Shown here: positions 17,905-25,131 of the stretch, in pieces | Layout: each line of letters begins with the position of its first letter | Numbering within the stretch: the first letter of the stretch is position 1 | Assembly (NCBI GenBank): GCA_039105265.1 | Contig: JAPFFF010000268.1 | Coordinates: 1 to 28,419 of the forward strand | Direction of reading: 5' to 3' | Length of the DNA: 28,419 nt | Origin: Tritrichomonas musculus | Lineage: Eukaryota > Parabasalia > Tritrichomonadida > Tritrichomonadidae | Notes under the pieces: generated by a model | Database searches by the model: none | What the model was told of the DNA's origin: nothing | The model's input: only the letters and a program-made list of their open reading frames with translations | Position numbers and translations under genes: made by a program

Positions 17905-18339
17905 TCAAATACTGAGCATAGTAATTATCTTACAAGACATGTATGCAGAAAGATTAATATTCAATTTATCGCGAACAAGCTTTTGAAGGAATTCATTTCT
18001 TGTAGCAGATGGTTGATCCAAGATGAGTTGTTTATTTTCATTTGCAAATGCTAATACTTTATTACGTTGTTCATCATTGAGATTCTTTGATTTATTTAAT
18101 GGGAATGAACGGTTTGTACGTCTATGGATGACTTTTCTAGGTTCTGCTACACATTCACAAGCTTTAGCTTTGGTATTGCTTTGCAAGTCAATTGTATGTT
18201 CTTCTAACGAATTCTCTTCACCACTTTGTGGTTCACTATTAGACGAACTGTCTTTTTTTTGTTCAGTATGTACCCATAATTTTAATGTATACAAATCAGC
18301 TATTATATCATCGATTCTTCTTATTATTTCGTTTGTCAT
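17905..18339 (-). CDS. Polinton protein of unknown function, 144 residues
   Basis: A short helical N-terminus (IIRRIDDIIADLYTLKLWV) is followed by a Ser/Glu-rich linker, a Cys/Arg-rich stretch (CECVAEPRKVIHRRTNRSF) and a C-terminal helical part (LNDEQRNKVLAFANENKQLI) that could be a small DNA-binding helical domain. Two hairpins with short loops lie in the linker: AAGCT-TT-AGCTT (18159-18170) and TTGC-TTT-GCAA (18176-18186). The stop is 23 bp from the stop of the convergent fibre-like gene. Not recognised. Confidence 0.5.
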   Translation of the reverse strand: MTNEIIRRIDDIIADLYTLKLWVHTEQKKDSSSNSEPQSGEENSLEEHTIDLQSNTKAKACECVAEPRKVIHRRTNRSFPLNKSKNLNDEQRNKVLAFANENKQLILDQPSATRNEFLQKLVRDKLNINLSAYMSCKIITMLSI

Positions 18340-18366
18340 TTGTTAAGAATAAAAAAATAACTATTT

Positions 18367-18819
18367 TTAGTCTAATACAATATTTTGATGAGTACCCTTA
18401 AAGAGTGTTGGTTCAGGTATATCATATTTCTCTCTCAGCTTTAATAGAATTTCTTTGTTTGCTTTATTAATTCGCTCAATAGAGTAGTTATAAAAAGGAT
18501 GCTCCTTAAATACTTGTTTTTCTCTATTACCGTTTACAAAGAATTCCGGTGAATTGATATTGATTCTTCGTCTCGCATTTGATGTTAAAACAACATATTC
18601 GAAACCCATTTCTTTGATTTTATCAGGGTAGAATCTAATTGTTTTATCAGGTGTTTGTAGTGAAATGTATAACACTTTCGCGAGATAATTTGATTTCCCA
18701 GAATTGATAGGATATTTATCACAAAGCAATGTAAAATCGCAGTGCTTGAAATCTTCTGGTGTTTCCAATAATGAAATGAAAGAATTGATATACTCATAGA
18801 CTTTCAGTTGAGCACTCAT
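18367..18819 (-). CDS. Polinton protein of unknown function, 150 residues (terminal gene)
   Basis: The frame is open to a stop at 18922-18924, but the first ATG is at 18819, which is preceded by an A/T-rich leader like other starts here; that start is chosen. The product looks globular (YLAKVLYISLQTPDKTIRFYPDKIKEMGFEYVVLTSNARRRINI) with a basic C-terminal half. It is the last gene before the Polinton's right boundary and is followed on the same strand by the 144-residue gene. No family recognised. Confidence 0.5.
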   Translation of the reverse strand: MSAQLKVYEYINSFISLLETPEDFKHCDFTLLCDKYPINSGKSNYLAKVLYISLQTPDKTIRFYPDKIKEMGFEYVVLTSNARRRININSPEFFVNGNREKQVFKEHPFYNYSIERINKANKEILLKLREKYDIPEPTLFKGTHQNIVLD

Positions 18820-18903
18820 TTGGGTGGAAAATAAAAATTTAAAAAAATATTTGATTTGCTCTTTGGTGATTCTGAGGCTGAAATTATTTGATTCCAAAAA
18901 AGT

Positions 18904-18988
18904 GCTACAAATCCTTGAGTTTCATAGTTGGGGTTCACAGTGTTGTAGACAATGAGCTAGAAATCCTAGAGTTCAATGTTGTGACCCA
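18904..18988. repeat. Diverged direct repeat at the Polinton/LINE boundary
   Basis: The bases at 18904-18920 (gctacaaatccttgagt) recur with two differences at 18956-18972 (gctagaaatcctagagt), 52 bp apart, and looser similarity continues for about 15 bp on each side. This lies exactly where the Polinton gives way to LINE-like sequence. It could be a subterminal repeat of the Polinton end. The stop codon of the zinc-finger ORF (18966-18968) falls inside the second copy. Confidence 0.5.
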
Positions 18989-21900
18989 AAAATGACGAAA
19001 CGGCCGGAGAAACCAATAAGGAGGAACCGCGAAAATGCTTCAAATTATCTGACCCCCAATACGAACATACATATACTACTCTCCGTGCCGAACGAACGAA
19101 CTTCCTAATCGACTTCCGTAGAATGAGAATGATTTTCGAAATCATCCCTTCGCAGAGAAGCATTCGGCTGCTCTTTTCCAAAGAGTCAGAGAGGTTAATA
19201 GCTTCATTATACCAATTGAGAACATCCTTGACTTCACTGTTAAACACTTCTTCGAACTTTTTCCTGTGCTTCGCTAAACGGTCACCCCACAGCTTCGGGA
19301 GGTGCACGAAATCATCATCTTCCTTCATGCACCTCGACTTCCAATTCTCAGCTTTGGACAGGCAACTCTCAATGTCCACGATCGAAGCTGAATTTGAATG
19401 ACCAGGATGTACATCACTTTGAATGACTTCGCCATCACTTGAAGAAGAGACTGAGTGCAAGCGTGCTTCTGGCATTCTCTCATTGGCTGGAATGAAACCA
19501 GCCTGACGTCTGCGTCGGCGGTTATCCTCTGCACGACGTCGATCTTCCATCACTTGGAGGTCAACAGACTCATCTGACCTCGCCTGCACAGGATTCAACC
19601 TTTCTTCTTCCTGTAAAATCCTATTTTCCATTCTGACACTTTTTTCTTTGTCAAGGTCAGAATTGGCCTCACGAATCTCATCGTCATCGGTATCGGGTGA
19701 AAACCACTTGGTAGAAATATTCACCTCGAATGATTGCAAACGATGACCTTCAACGTTGGATGCTGGATGAGATCTGTTTGAGTGTTGCTTGACAGTGACT
19801 TTGTCTTTTCCAATGAAGTCACTGCAAGTTGAACACATCGAACCACGCAGATCATGAAAGACATCCCGTGTTGCAAGTAAACATCTGCATCTTCTAGCAT
19901 GCAGGATGTTCATTGCCCAGAAAACACCCACTTCTCTTTTGAGAGCTTCAAGATCCTGATGAGCCGAACCGATATGGCTGCTCAACGAATTCGCCCGACT
20001 CACAAGATAGTTACAGTCACTCACAGGACAAACGTAAATGGTCCGATAATGTGGAGCATCTGCCGGAAGATGAGGCGAGTCAATCTTCCATCTCAACTTA
20101 CGACCAATTATGTATTCAAAAGCCGCCTGTTCAATTGGAACCCCATTCGTTACATGCAGCGACCTCAGGTGGAATGATAACGAGGCACATGTAGGGAACG
20201 TTTTGTCGCAACAAGGGCAATAAAACTGCCCAACACCCAACCATCTACACTTCTGATACATCAGAAGGACGATAGGAACATTTACATCAACAACATCAGC
20301 GAAAGGAGACATGTCAATATTACCAACCTGAAGTTGGTCGATGAGCGAGGTCAATTCTGCTTTAGAATTGATTTTGGACAGCTCATCCACAATCCATTCA
20401 ATTGAAATCCTATCGTCCCTTGACGGAGAAGAACATCCATCATTACTACCGTTGCGATCATCATCATCAGAGTGATCGGTGTGTTCTGAATGAGAACGCA
20501 CCTCGGAGAAGTCTTCTGCACCACTAATAGTACTACTCGTACTAGTGGATGAAGTCTGTGTGCCTAATGAATTGCTTCGAGAGTCAGAGGATGAATTGAA
20601 TGATGAGTGATCACCTGCGAGAGTAAATAAAGGGACCACCTTCTCATTGAACTCGAAGACGAACTTAGGCACTTCGATGACGGAAGTGATGACTTTCTCC
20701 TTCGTGACTACTTGATGATGATCGATGTGAGCAGTTGACGTGACAACCCGATCGTCGACGCCAACAGCGTGATGAGTGATGTGAGCCGTTGACGTGACGG
20801 TTTGGTTGTCAACGTCAACGTTGTGGTGAGTGACGTGAGCTGTTGACTTGACAATCTGATTGTCAACGTCAACAGCGTGATGAGCGACGTGAGCTGTTGA
20901 CTTGACAATCTGATTGTCAACGTCAACAGCGTGATGAGCGACGTGAGCTGTTGACTTGACAATCTGATTGTCAACGTCAACAGCGTGATGAGCGACGTGA
21001 GCTGTTGACTTGACAATCTGATTGTCAACGTCAACAGCGTGATGAGCGACGTGAGCTGTTGACTTGACAATCTGATTGTCAACGTCAACAGCATGATGAG
21101 CGACGTGAGCTGTTGACTTGACAATCTGATTGTCAACGTCAACAGCGTGATGAGCGACGTGAGCTGTTGACTTGACAATCTGATTGTCAACGTCAACAGC
21201 GTGATTAGCAACAGATTCAACATTGTGAGTATCAGCACTCACAACATGGTTGTTCTCAAACGTGTTTGAGTCAGCAGGTTGAGAGATGGCACCAGCTGAT
21301 TGACTACTAATATTAGCAGCTGAGTTTGGTGAGTAAGAATTAACAATATCACGCGTATCAATGTGCTGCGAAGAAAGGAAATAAAAGTTATTATTATTGA
21401 TGTAACTCCATGACATGTGATGTGAAATGTCGGTGAAGTGAGATGTGTTGCACCCGATGTTGCATGTTCCTGAGAGAAAGAGCGAATTAACGATGTTGGA
21501 CACATGCGAAACAAACGGGGAACATTTTGAGTGAAAATTGAATGGAACCGTTCGAATGCTAGACGAAGGAACGAAAGAATAGGGATCAAAAGCATTTAAA
21601 CGAAGTTCTTCATCCGTTGATGGGATTGCTGGTCGATTCCTGTCGAATTTTGGTTGCTCATCGGAAATGATCAATTGTCCTCGAGCAACCAGAATTCCTT
21701 CGGATGACTTCTCATTCATATTATAAGCAAGAGGACAACGAGAAATCAATGAAGGATCGCACGTAACAACGATCCATGATGGGTTAGGAACTCCATCAGA
21801 ATTCGACGGGTTATAGTGAACACCCGACTGTAAGAGCACTTCTGTCCCTCTAGAAGGATTATTTGAATTGCAGAAAATAGTTTCAGGTTCCTCAATTTCT

Positions 21901-22397
21901 TCATCGGAAATTGATATTTGATCACTATTATCACTTTTTTCTGAATCTGAATTAATGTGCTCGAAATTGGTCATATCGTCATCAGGACACTTGGAAAGTG
22001 ATTGTGAAGCTGGTCCAACCGGCGGGAGCCGCAGCTTCACATCATCACTAGGATATCTGCTAGTATCTTTTTTGCGGGGTGAGATTTGAGTTGCGTATCT
22101 TGTTTTATACGAGGAGTCAAGGTCGTCTAGTAGCGAATTGTCTTTGAAAAAGTCGAACTTATTGAGTTTTGGATGATGGGATATCTGTTCCCTAGAACAA
22201 GGAATCTTAAAACCTCCATCGTATTTGTTATCGGAATGGCAATTGCTGTTGTGAATATGGGTAGGATTGTGACACCTATCGGTCATGATATCTCGATTAT
22301 TAAAAAAATTTTCACCGATTTTTTTCGGAGTGGAATCAAACGAATCAGCATCTTCTGCTGATTCCAAAAATCTACTTTTCGTTGGGTAGATCAACAT
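18966..22397 (-). CDS. LINE N-terminal zinc-finger protein with 18-residue repeats (1143 residues)
   Basis: Residues 1-390 are Ser/Asp/Asn-rich and probably disordered. Residues 398-559 are nine 18-residue repeats (HHAVDVDNQIVKSTAHVA). Residues 600-670 are Ser/Asp-rich. Three C2H2 zinc fingers follow: C727-x2-C730-x12-H743-x4-H748, C790-x4-C795-x12-H808-x4-H813 and C855-x2-C858-x13-H872-x4-H877. Three N-terminal zinc fingers are characteristic of R2-A/NeSL-type LINEs, where they help bind the target DNA. A charged Arg-rich linker (RRRAEDNRRRRRQ) and a helical region come next. The frame stops 40-50 bp from the Polinton boundary, with no reverse transcriptase fused. ATG at 22397 directly follows the last 875-bp unit. 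Confidence 0.75.
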   Translation of the reverse strand: MLIYPTKSRFLESAEDADSFDSTPKKIGENFFNNRDIMTDRCHNPTHIHNSNCHSDNKYDGGFKIPCSREQISHHPKLNKFDFFKDNSLLDDLDSSYKTRYATQISPRKKDTSRYPSDDVKLRLPPVGPASQSLSKCPDDDMTNFEHINSDSEKSDNSDQISISDEEIEEPETIFCNSNNPSRGTEVLLQSGVHYNPSNSDGVPNPSWIVVTCDPSLISRCPLAYNMNEKSSEGILVARGQLIISDEQPKFDRNRPAIPSTDEELRLNAFDPYSFVPSSSIRTVPFNFHSKCSPFVSHVSNIVNSLFLSGTCNIGCNTSHFTDISHHMSWSYINNNNFYFLSSQHIDTRDIVNSYSPNSAANISSQSAGAISQPADSNTFENNHVVSADTHNVESVANHAVDVDNQIVKSTAHVAHHAVDVDNQIVKSTAHVAHHAVDVDNQIVKSTAHVAHHAVDVDNQIVKSTAHVAHHAVDVDNQIVKSTAHVAHHAVDVDNQIVKSTAHVAHHAVDVDNQIVKSTAHVTHHNVDVDNQTVTSTAHITHHAVGVDDRVVTSTAHIDHHQVVTKEKVITSVIEVPKFVFEFNEKVVPLFTLAGDHSSFNSSSDSRSNSLGTQTSSTSTSSTISGAEDFSEVRSHSEHTDHSDDDDRNGSNDGCSSPSRDDRISIEWIVDELSKINSKAELTSLIDQLQVGNIDMSPFADVVDVNVPIVLLMYQKCRWLGVGQFYCPCCDKTFPTCASLSFHLRSLHVTNGVPIEQAAFEYIIGRKLRWKIDSPHLPADAPHYRTIYVCPVSDCNYLVSRANSLSSHIGSAHQDLEALKREVGVFWAMNILHARRCRCLLATRDVFHDLRGSMCSTCSDFIGKDKVTVKQHSNRSHPASNVEGHRLQSFEVNISTKWFSPDTDDDEIREANSDLDKEKSVRMENRILQEEERLNPVQARSDESVDLQVMEDRRRAEDNRRRRRQAGFIPANERMPEARLHSVSSSSDGEVIQSDVHPGHSNSASIVDIESCLSKAENWKSRCMKEDDDFVHLPKLWGDRLAKHRKKFEEVFNSEVKDVLNWYNEAINLSDSLEKSSRMLLCEGMISKIILILRKSIRKFVRSARRVVYVCSYWGSDNLKHFRGSSLLVSPAVSSFLGHNIEL
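20721..21206 (-). repeat. 54-bp coding minisatellite, nine units
   Basis: Nine in-frame 54-bp units encode the 18-residue repeat in the zinc-finger ORF. Seven are nearly identical at the DNA level; the two toward the lower coordinates have diverged, followed by a partial tenth. The near-identity shows recent expansion or gene conversion. The repeat keeps the frame and ends in His-His, giving a regular HH spacing. Confidence 0.9.
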
Positions 22398-22417
22398 ATT
22401 TGCAAAATAAAAAAAAA

Positions 22418-25040
22418 TCTCCTCCCGTGTGGTTTGTTTATTAAAAGCGGTTAGAAATGCATAAAAGCAAAAAGGAAGCGAAAGTTCGCAAAACTTTCAA
22501 TCAAAAAAGCAATTTTGTAAGAAAAAAAAGGTATGCTTAAACCTTTAAAGTGAGACCAACTTGAACATAAGGAGCAACAGAACAATTAAAAAAATATTCA
22601 ATTAATTGAGAGGGAACGAGTATTAATTGAATAATGAACGATCAACAATTGAAAGCCATATGATCGTCGTCTGAATGGATCTCATGGGCATCCATCCGTT
22701 GAGTCTATAGACGCATTGAGCCATAGCAACTTAAATAGGATATATATATCCGTCAAAGTTTAATCGGCAGCCGTCAAGCACTCTTGAGGGCCCGGAAGAG
22801 ATAAGAATCATCAAGTGGCCTCGTAAAAAAAAATGACTCCGTAAACATTTATTTTACTTCGATCTGTACAAAGGATAAATAAAATAGCATAAAAGTATAA
22901 CGCTGATAAATGAGGCGAAGAGAAAAATTGAATAAGGATGTAAGGAGTCTGAGAACAGCGTGATCGAAGGAATAAACGACATGAGAGTGAGGAGAATAAT
23001 AACATAAGAGTAAAAGAATGAGATTTTGGTTAAAGAATATATCTCTGATCGAATGACAAGTATAACGTTAAGAGCTGAGATTGATAAATTGTAATGAACT
23101 AAGGTAGTATAACTGAGTGATATATCGAGTGGTCGGACTTTGTGATATGAGTTCTAATATAATTGAAATCAGTTTTGAAAATTTTGAGAAAAGTCGAGAA
23201 GAGTGGTATCAATCGACTCAGTAGAAGGTGCTGATCACGAATATGTAGCTAGAGTTAACCAAAACCTCGAAAATAAAAAGATGAAAAAAAAATCTCCTCC
23301 CGTGTGGTTTGTTTATTAAAAGCGGTTAGAAATGCATAAAAGCAAAAAGGAAGCGAAAGTTCGCAAAACTTTCAATCAAAAAAAGCAATTTTGTAAGAAA
23401 AAAAAGGTATGCTTAAACCTTTAAAGTGAGACCAACTTGAACATAAGGAGCAACAGAACAATTAAAAAAATATTCAATTAATTGAGAGGGAACGAGTATT
23501 AATTGAATAATGAACGATCAACAATTGAAAGCCATATGATCGTCGTCTGAATGGATCTCATGGGCATCCATCCGTTGAGTCTATAGACGCATTGAGCCAT
23601 AGCAACTTAAATAGGATATATATATCCGTCAAAGTTTAATCGGCAGCCGTCAAGCACTCTTGAGGGCCCGGAAGAGATAAGAATCATCAAGTGGCCTCGT
23701 AAAAAAATGACTCCGTAAACATTTATTTTACTTCGATCTGTACAAAGGATAAATAAAATAGCATAAAAGTATAACGCTGATAAATGAGGCGATGAGAAAA
23801 ATTGAATAAGGATGTAAGGAGTCTGAGAACAGCGTGATCGAAGGAATAAACGACATGAGAGTGAGGAGAATAATAACATAAGAGTAAAAGAATGAGATTT
23901 TGGTTAAAGAATATATCTCTGATCGAATGACAAGTATAACGTTAAGAGCTGAGATTGATAAATTGTAATGAACTAAGGCAGTATAACTGAGGGATATATC
24001 GAGTGGTCGGACTTTGTGATATGAGTTCTAATATAATTGAAATCAGTTTTGAAAATTTTGAGAAAAGTCGAGAAGAGTGGTATCAATCGACTCAGTAGAA
24101 GGTGCTGATCACGAATATGTAGCTAGATTTAACCAAAACCTCGAAAATAAAAAGATGAAAAAAAATCTCCTCCCGTGTGGTTTGTTTATTAAAAGCGGTT
24201 AGAAATGCATAAAAGCAAAAAGGAAGCGAAAGTTCGCAAAACTTTCAATCAAAAAAGCAATTTTGTAAGAAAAAAAAGGTATGCTTAAACCTTTAAAGTG
24301 AGACCAACTTGAACATAAGGAGCAACAGAACAATTAAAAAAATATTCAATTAATTGAGAGGGAACGAGTATTAATTGAATAATGAACGATCAACAATTGA
24401 AAGCCATATGATCGTCGTCTGAATGGATCTCATGGGCATCCATCCGTTGAGTCTATAGACGCATTGAGCCATAGCAACTTAAATAGGATATATATATCCG
24501 TCAAAGTTTAATCGGCAGCCGTCAAGCACTCTTGAGGGCCCGGAAGAGATAAGAATCATCAAGTGGCCTCGTAAAAAAAAATGACTCCGTAAACATTTAT
24601 TTTACTTCGATCTGTACAAAGGATAAATAAAATAGCATAAAAGTATAACGCTGATAAATGAGGCGAAGAGAAAAATTGAATAAGGATGTAAGGAGTCTGA
24701 GAACAGCGTGATCGAAGGAATAAACGACATGAGAGTGAGGAGAATAATAACATAAGAGTAAAAGAATGAGATTTTGGTTAAAGAATATATCTCTGATCGA
24801 ATGACAAGTATAACGTTAAGAGCTGAGATTGATAAATTGTAATGAACTAAGGTAGTATAACTGAGTGATATATCGAGTGGTCGGACTTTGTGATATGAGT
24901 TCTAATATAATTGAAATCAGTTTTGAAAATTTTGAGAAAAGTCGAGAAGAGTGGTATCAATCGACTCAGTAGAAGGTGCTGATCACGAATATGTAGCTAG
25001 AGTTAACCAAAACCTCGAAAATAAAAAGATGAAAAAAAAA
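22418..25040 (-). repeat. Three head-to-tail units of about 875 bp
   Basis: Units run 22418-23292 (875), 23293-24165 (873) and 24166-25040 (875), each starting on the plus strand with TCTCCTCCCGTGTGG. Units 1 and 3 look the same by eye; the middle one has scattered changes. No convincing gene lies in them: a 64-90 codon minus frame recurs but is Ser/Leu/Phe-rich and not supported. Each unit has several perfect inverted repeats; in unit 1 these are 22480-22498 (7-bp stem), 22527-22546 (6), 22595-22633 (12), 22675-22695 (6), 22703-22712 and 22738-22751 (palindromes). In minus sense each unit ends in AATAAAC then CCACACGGGAGGAGA and a T-run, the same 3' end as LINE A. They may be promoter monomers of LINE B or non-autonomous relatives using LINE A's machinery. 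Confidence 0.9.
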
Positions 25041-25123
25041 TCTCCTCCCGTGTGGATTGTTTATTAAAAACCATTAGAGTAAGAAAGCACGTAATCGTGC
25101 ATAAAAGAAGCGTGAGTGATGGC
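25041..25123 (-). other. 3' UTR of LINE A, homologous to the ends of the 875-bp units
   Basis: In minus sense the UTR runs from the RT stop codon through two hairpins to TTTAATAAACAA and ends in CCACACGGGAGGAGA plus a T-run. About 34 of the last 38 bases match the end of the 875-bp units, and TGCATAAAAG (plus sense) is also shared further in. Shared 3' ends are what a LINE reverse transcriptase recognises in target-primed reverse transcription. Confidence 0.7.
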
Positions 25124-25131
25124 TCACTCAC
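25087..25131 (-). other. Two hairpins at the LINE A stop codon and 3' UTR
   Basis: GTGAGTGA at 25112-25119 pairs perfectly with TCACTCAC at 25124-25131 across a 4-nt loop, and the ORF's stop codon (25124-25126) lies within the stem. A second hairpin, GCACG-TAAT-CGTGC, spans 25087-25100. Both fall in the region a LINE RT would be expected to recognise. Confidence 0.6.

Larger units (their letters stand above)
1..18930. mobile_element. Maverick/Polinton (partial at left, right end approximate)
   Basis: The block carries the diagnostic Polinton set: protein-primed DNA polymerase B, FtsK/HerA-like packaging ATPase, RVE integrase and a capsid protein region, plus accessory genes on both strands. 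The left end is outside the window. The right end is placed near 18,900-18,965, where the last Polinton gene stops and GC and strand bias change to the LINE region; terminal inverted repeats could not be tested because only one end is present. The element looks nearly whole in the visible part, with about one break, which suggests a young insertion. No adenain-type protease was recognised. All open frames are intronless and tightly packed. Confidence 0.9.
18950..22412 (-). mobile_element. LINE B: 5' part of a second RLE-type LINE copy, cut at the Polinton
   Basis: A minus-strand zinc-finger ORF of the kind found at the N-terminus of R2/NeSL-like LINEs directly follows the 875-bp units and ends at the Polinton boundary with no reverse transcriptase after it. 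Its GC content matches LINE A, not the Polinton. The simplest reading is a LINE copy whose 3' part was separated by insertion of the Polinton; the rest would lie beyond the left end of the window. A natural two-ORF element with a stop here is the alternative. Confidence 0.5.

Noticed and set aside
18820-18921. An N-terminal extension of the 150-residue terminal gene up to 18,921
   Set aside because: The frame is open there but has no ATG before the upstream stop, and the segment runs into the Polinton end region.
1-18930. Adenain-type maturation protease within the Polinton
   Set aside because: No His...Asp/Glu...Cys pattern of this family was recognised in any gene of the window; it could lie left of the window.
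18904-18972. The 17-bp repeat as the target-site duplication or terminal inverted repeat of the Polinton
   Set aside because: It is a direct repeat with both copies on the same side, and the other end of the element is not in the window, so neither claim can be supported.
20708-21238. A 176-codon minus frame of Leu/Thr/Ser repeats across the minisatellite
   Set aside because: It is the alternative frame of the 54-bp repeat inside the zinc-finger ORF; the 1143-residue frame is far longer and carries recognisable zinc fingers.
22418-23292. Hammerhead or HDV-like ribozyme in the 875-bp unit
   Set aside because: I looked for CTGATGA...GAAA and for an HDV/R2-type nested pseudoknot by eye and found no convincing match; folding software would be needed.
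22811-24753. A recurrent minus-strand frame of 64-90 codons in each 875-bp unit as a conserved gene
   Set aside because: It recurs only because the units are near-identical copies; its composition is Ser/Leu/Phe/Cys-rich, its end differs between units, and nothing else supports coding.
22418-25040. CRISPR array or satellite centromere repeat
   Set aside because: Units are 875 bp with no spacers, only three copies, and share their end with a LINE, so a transposon-related array fits better.
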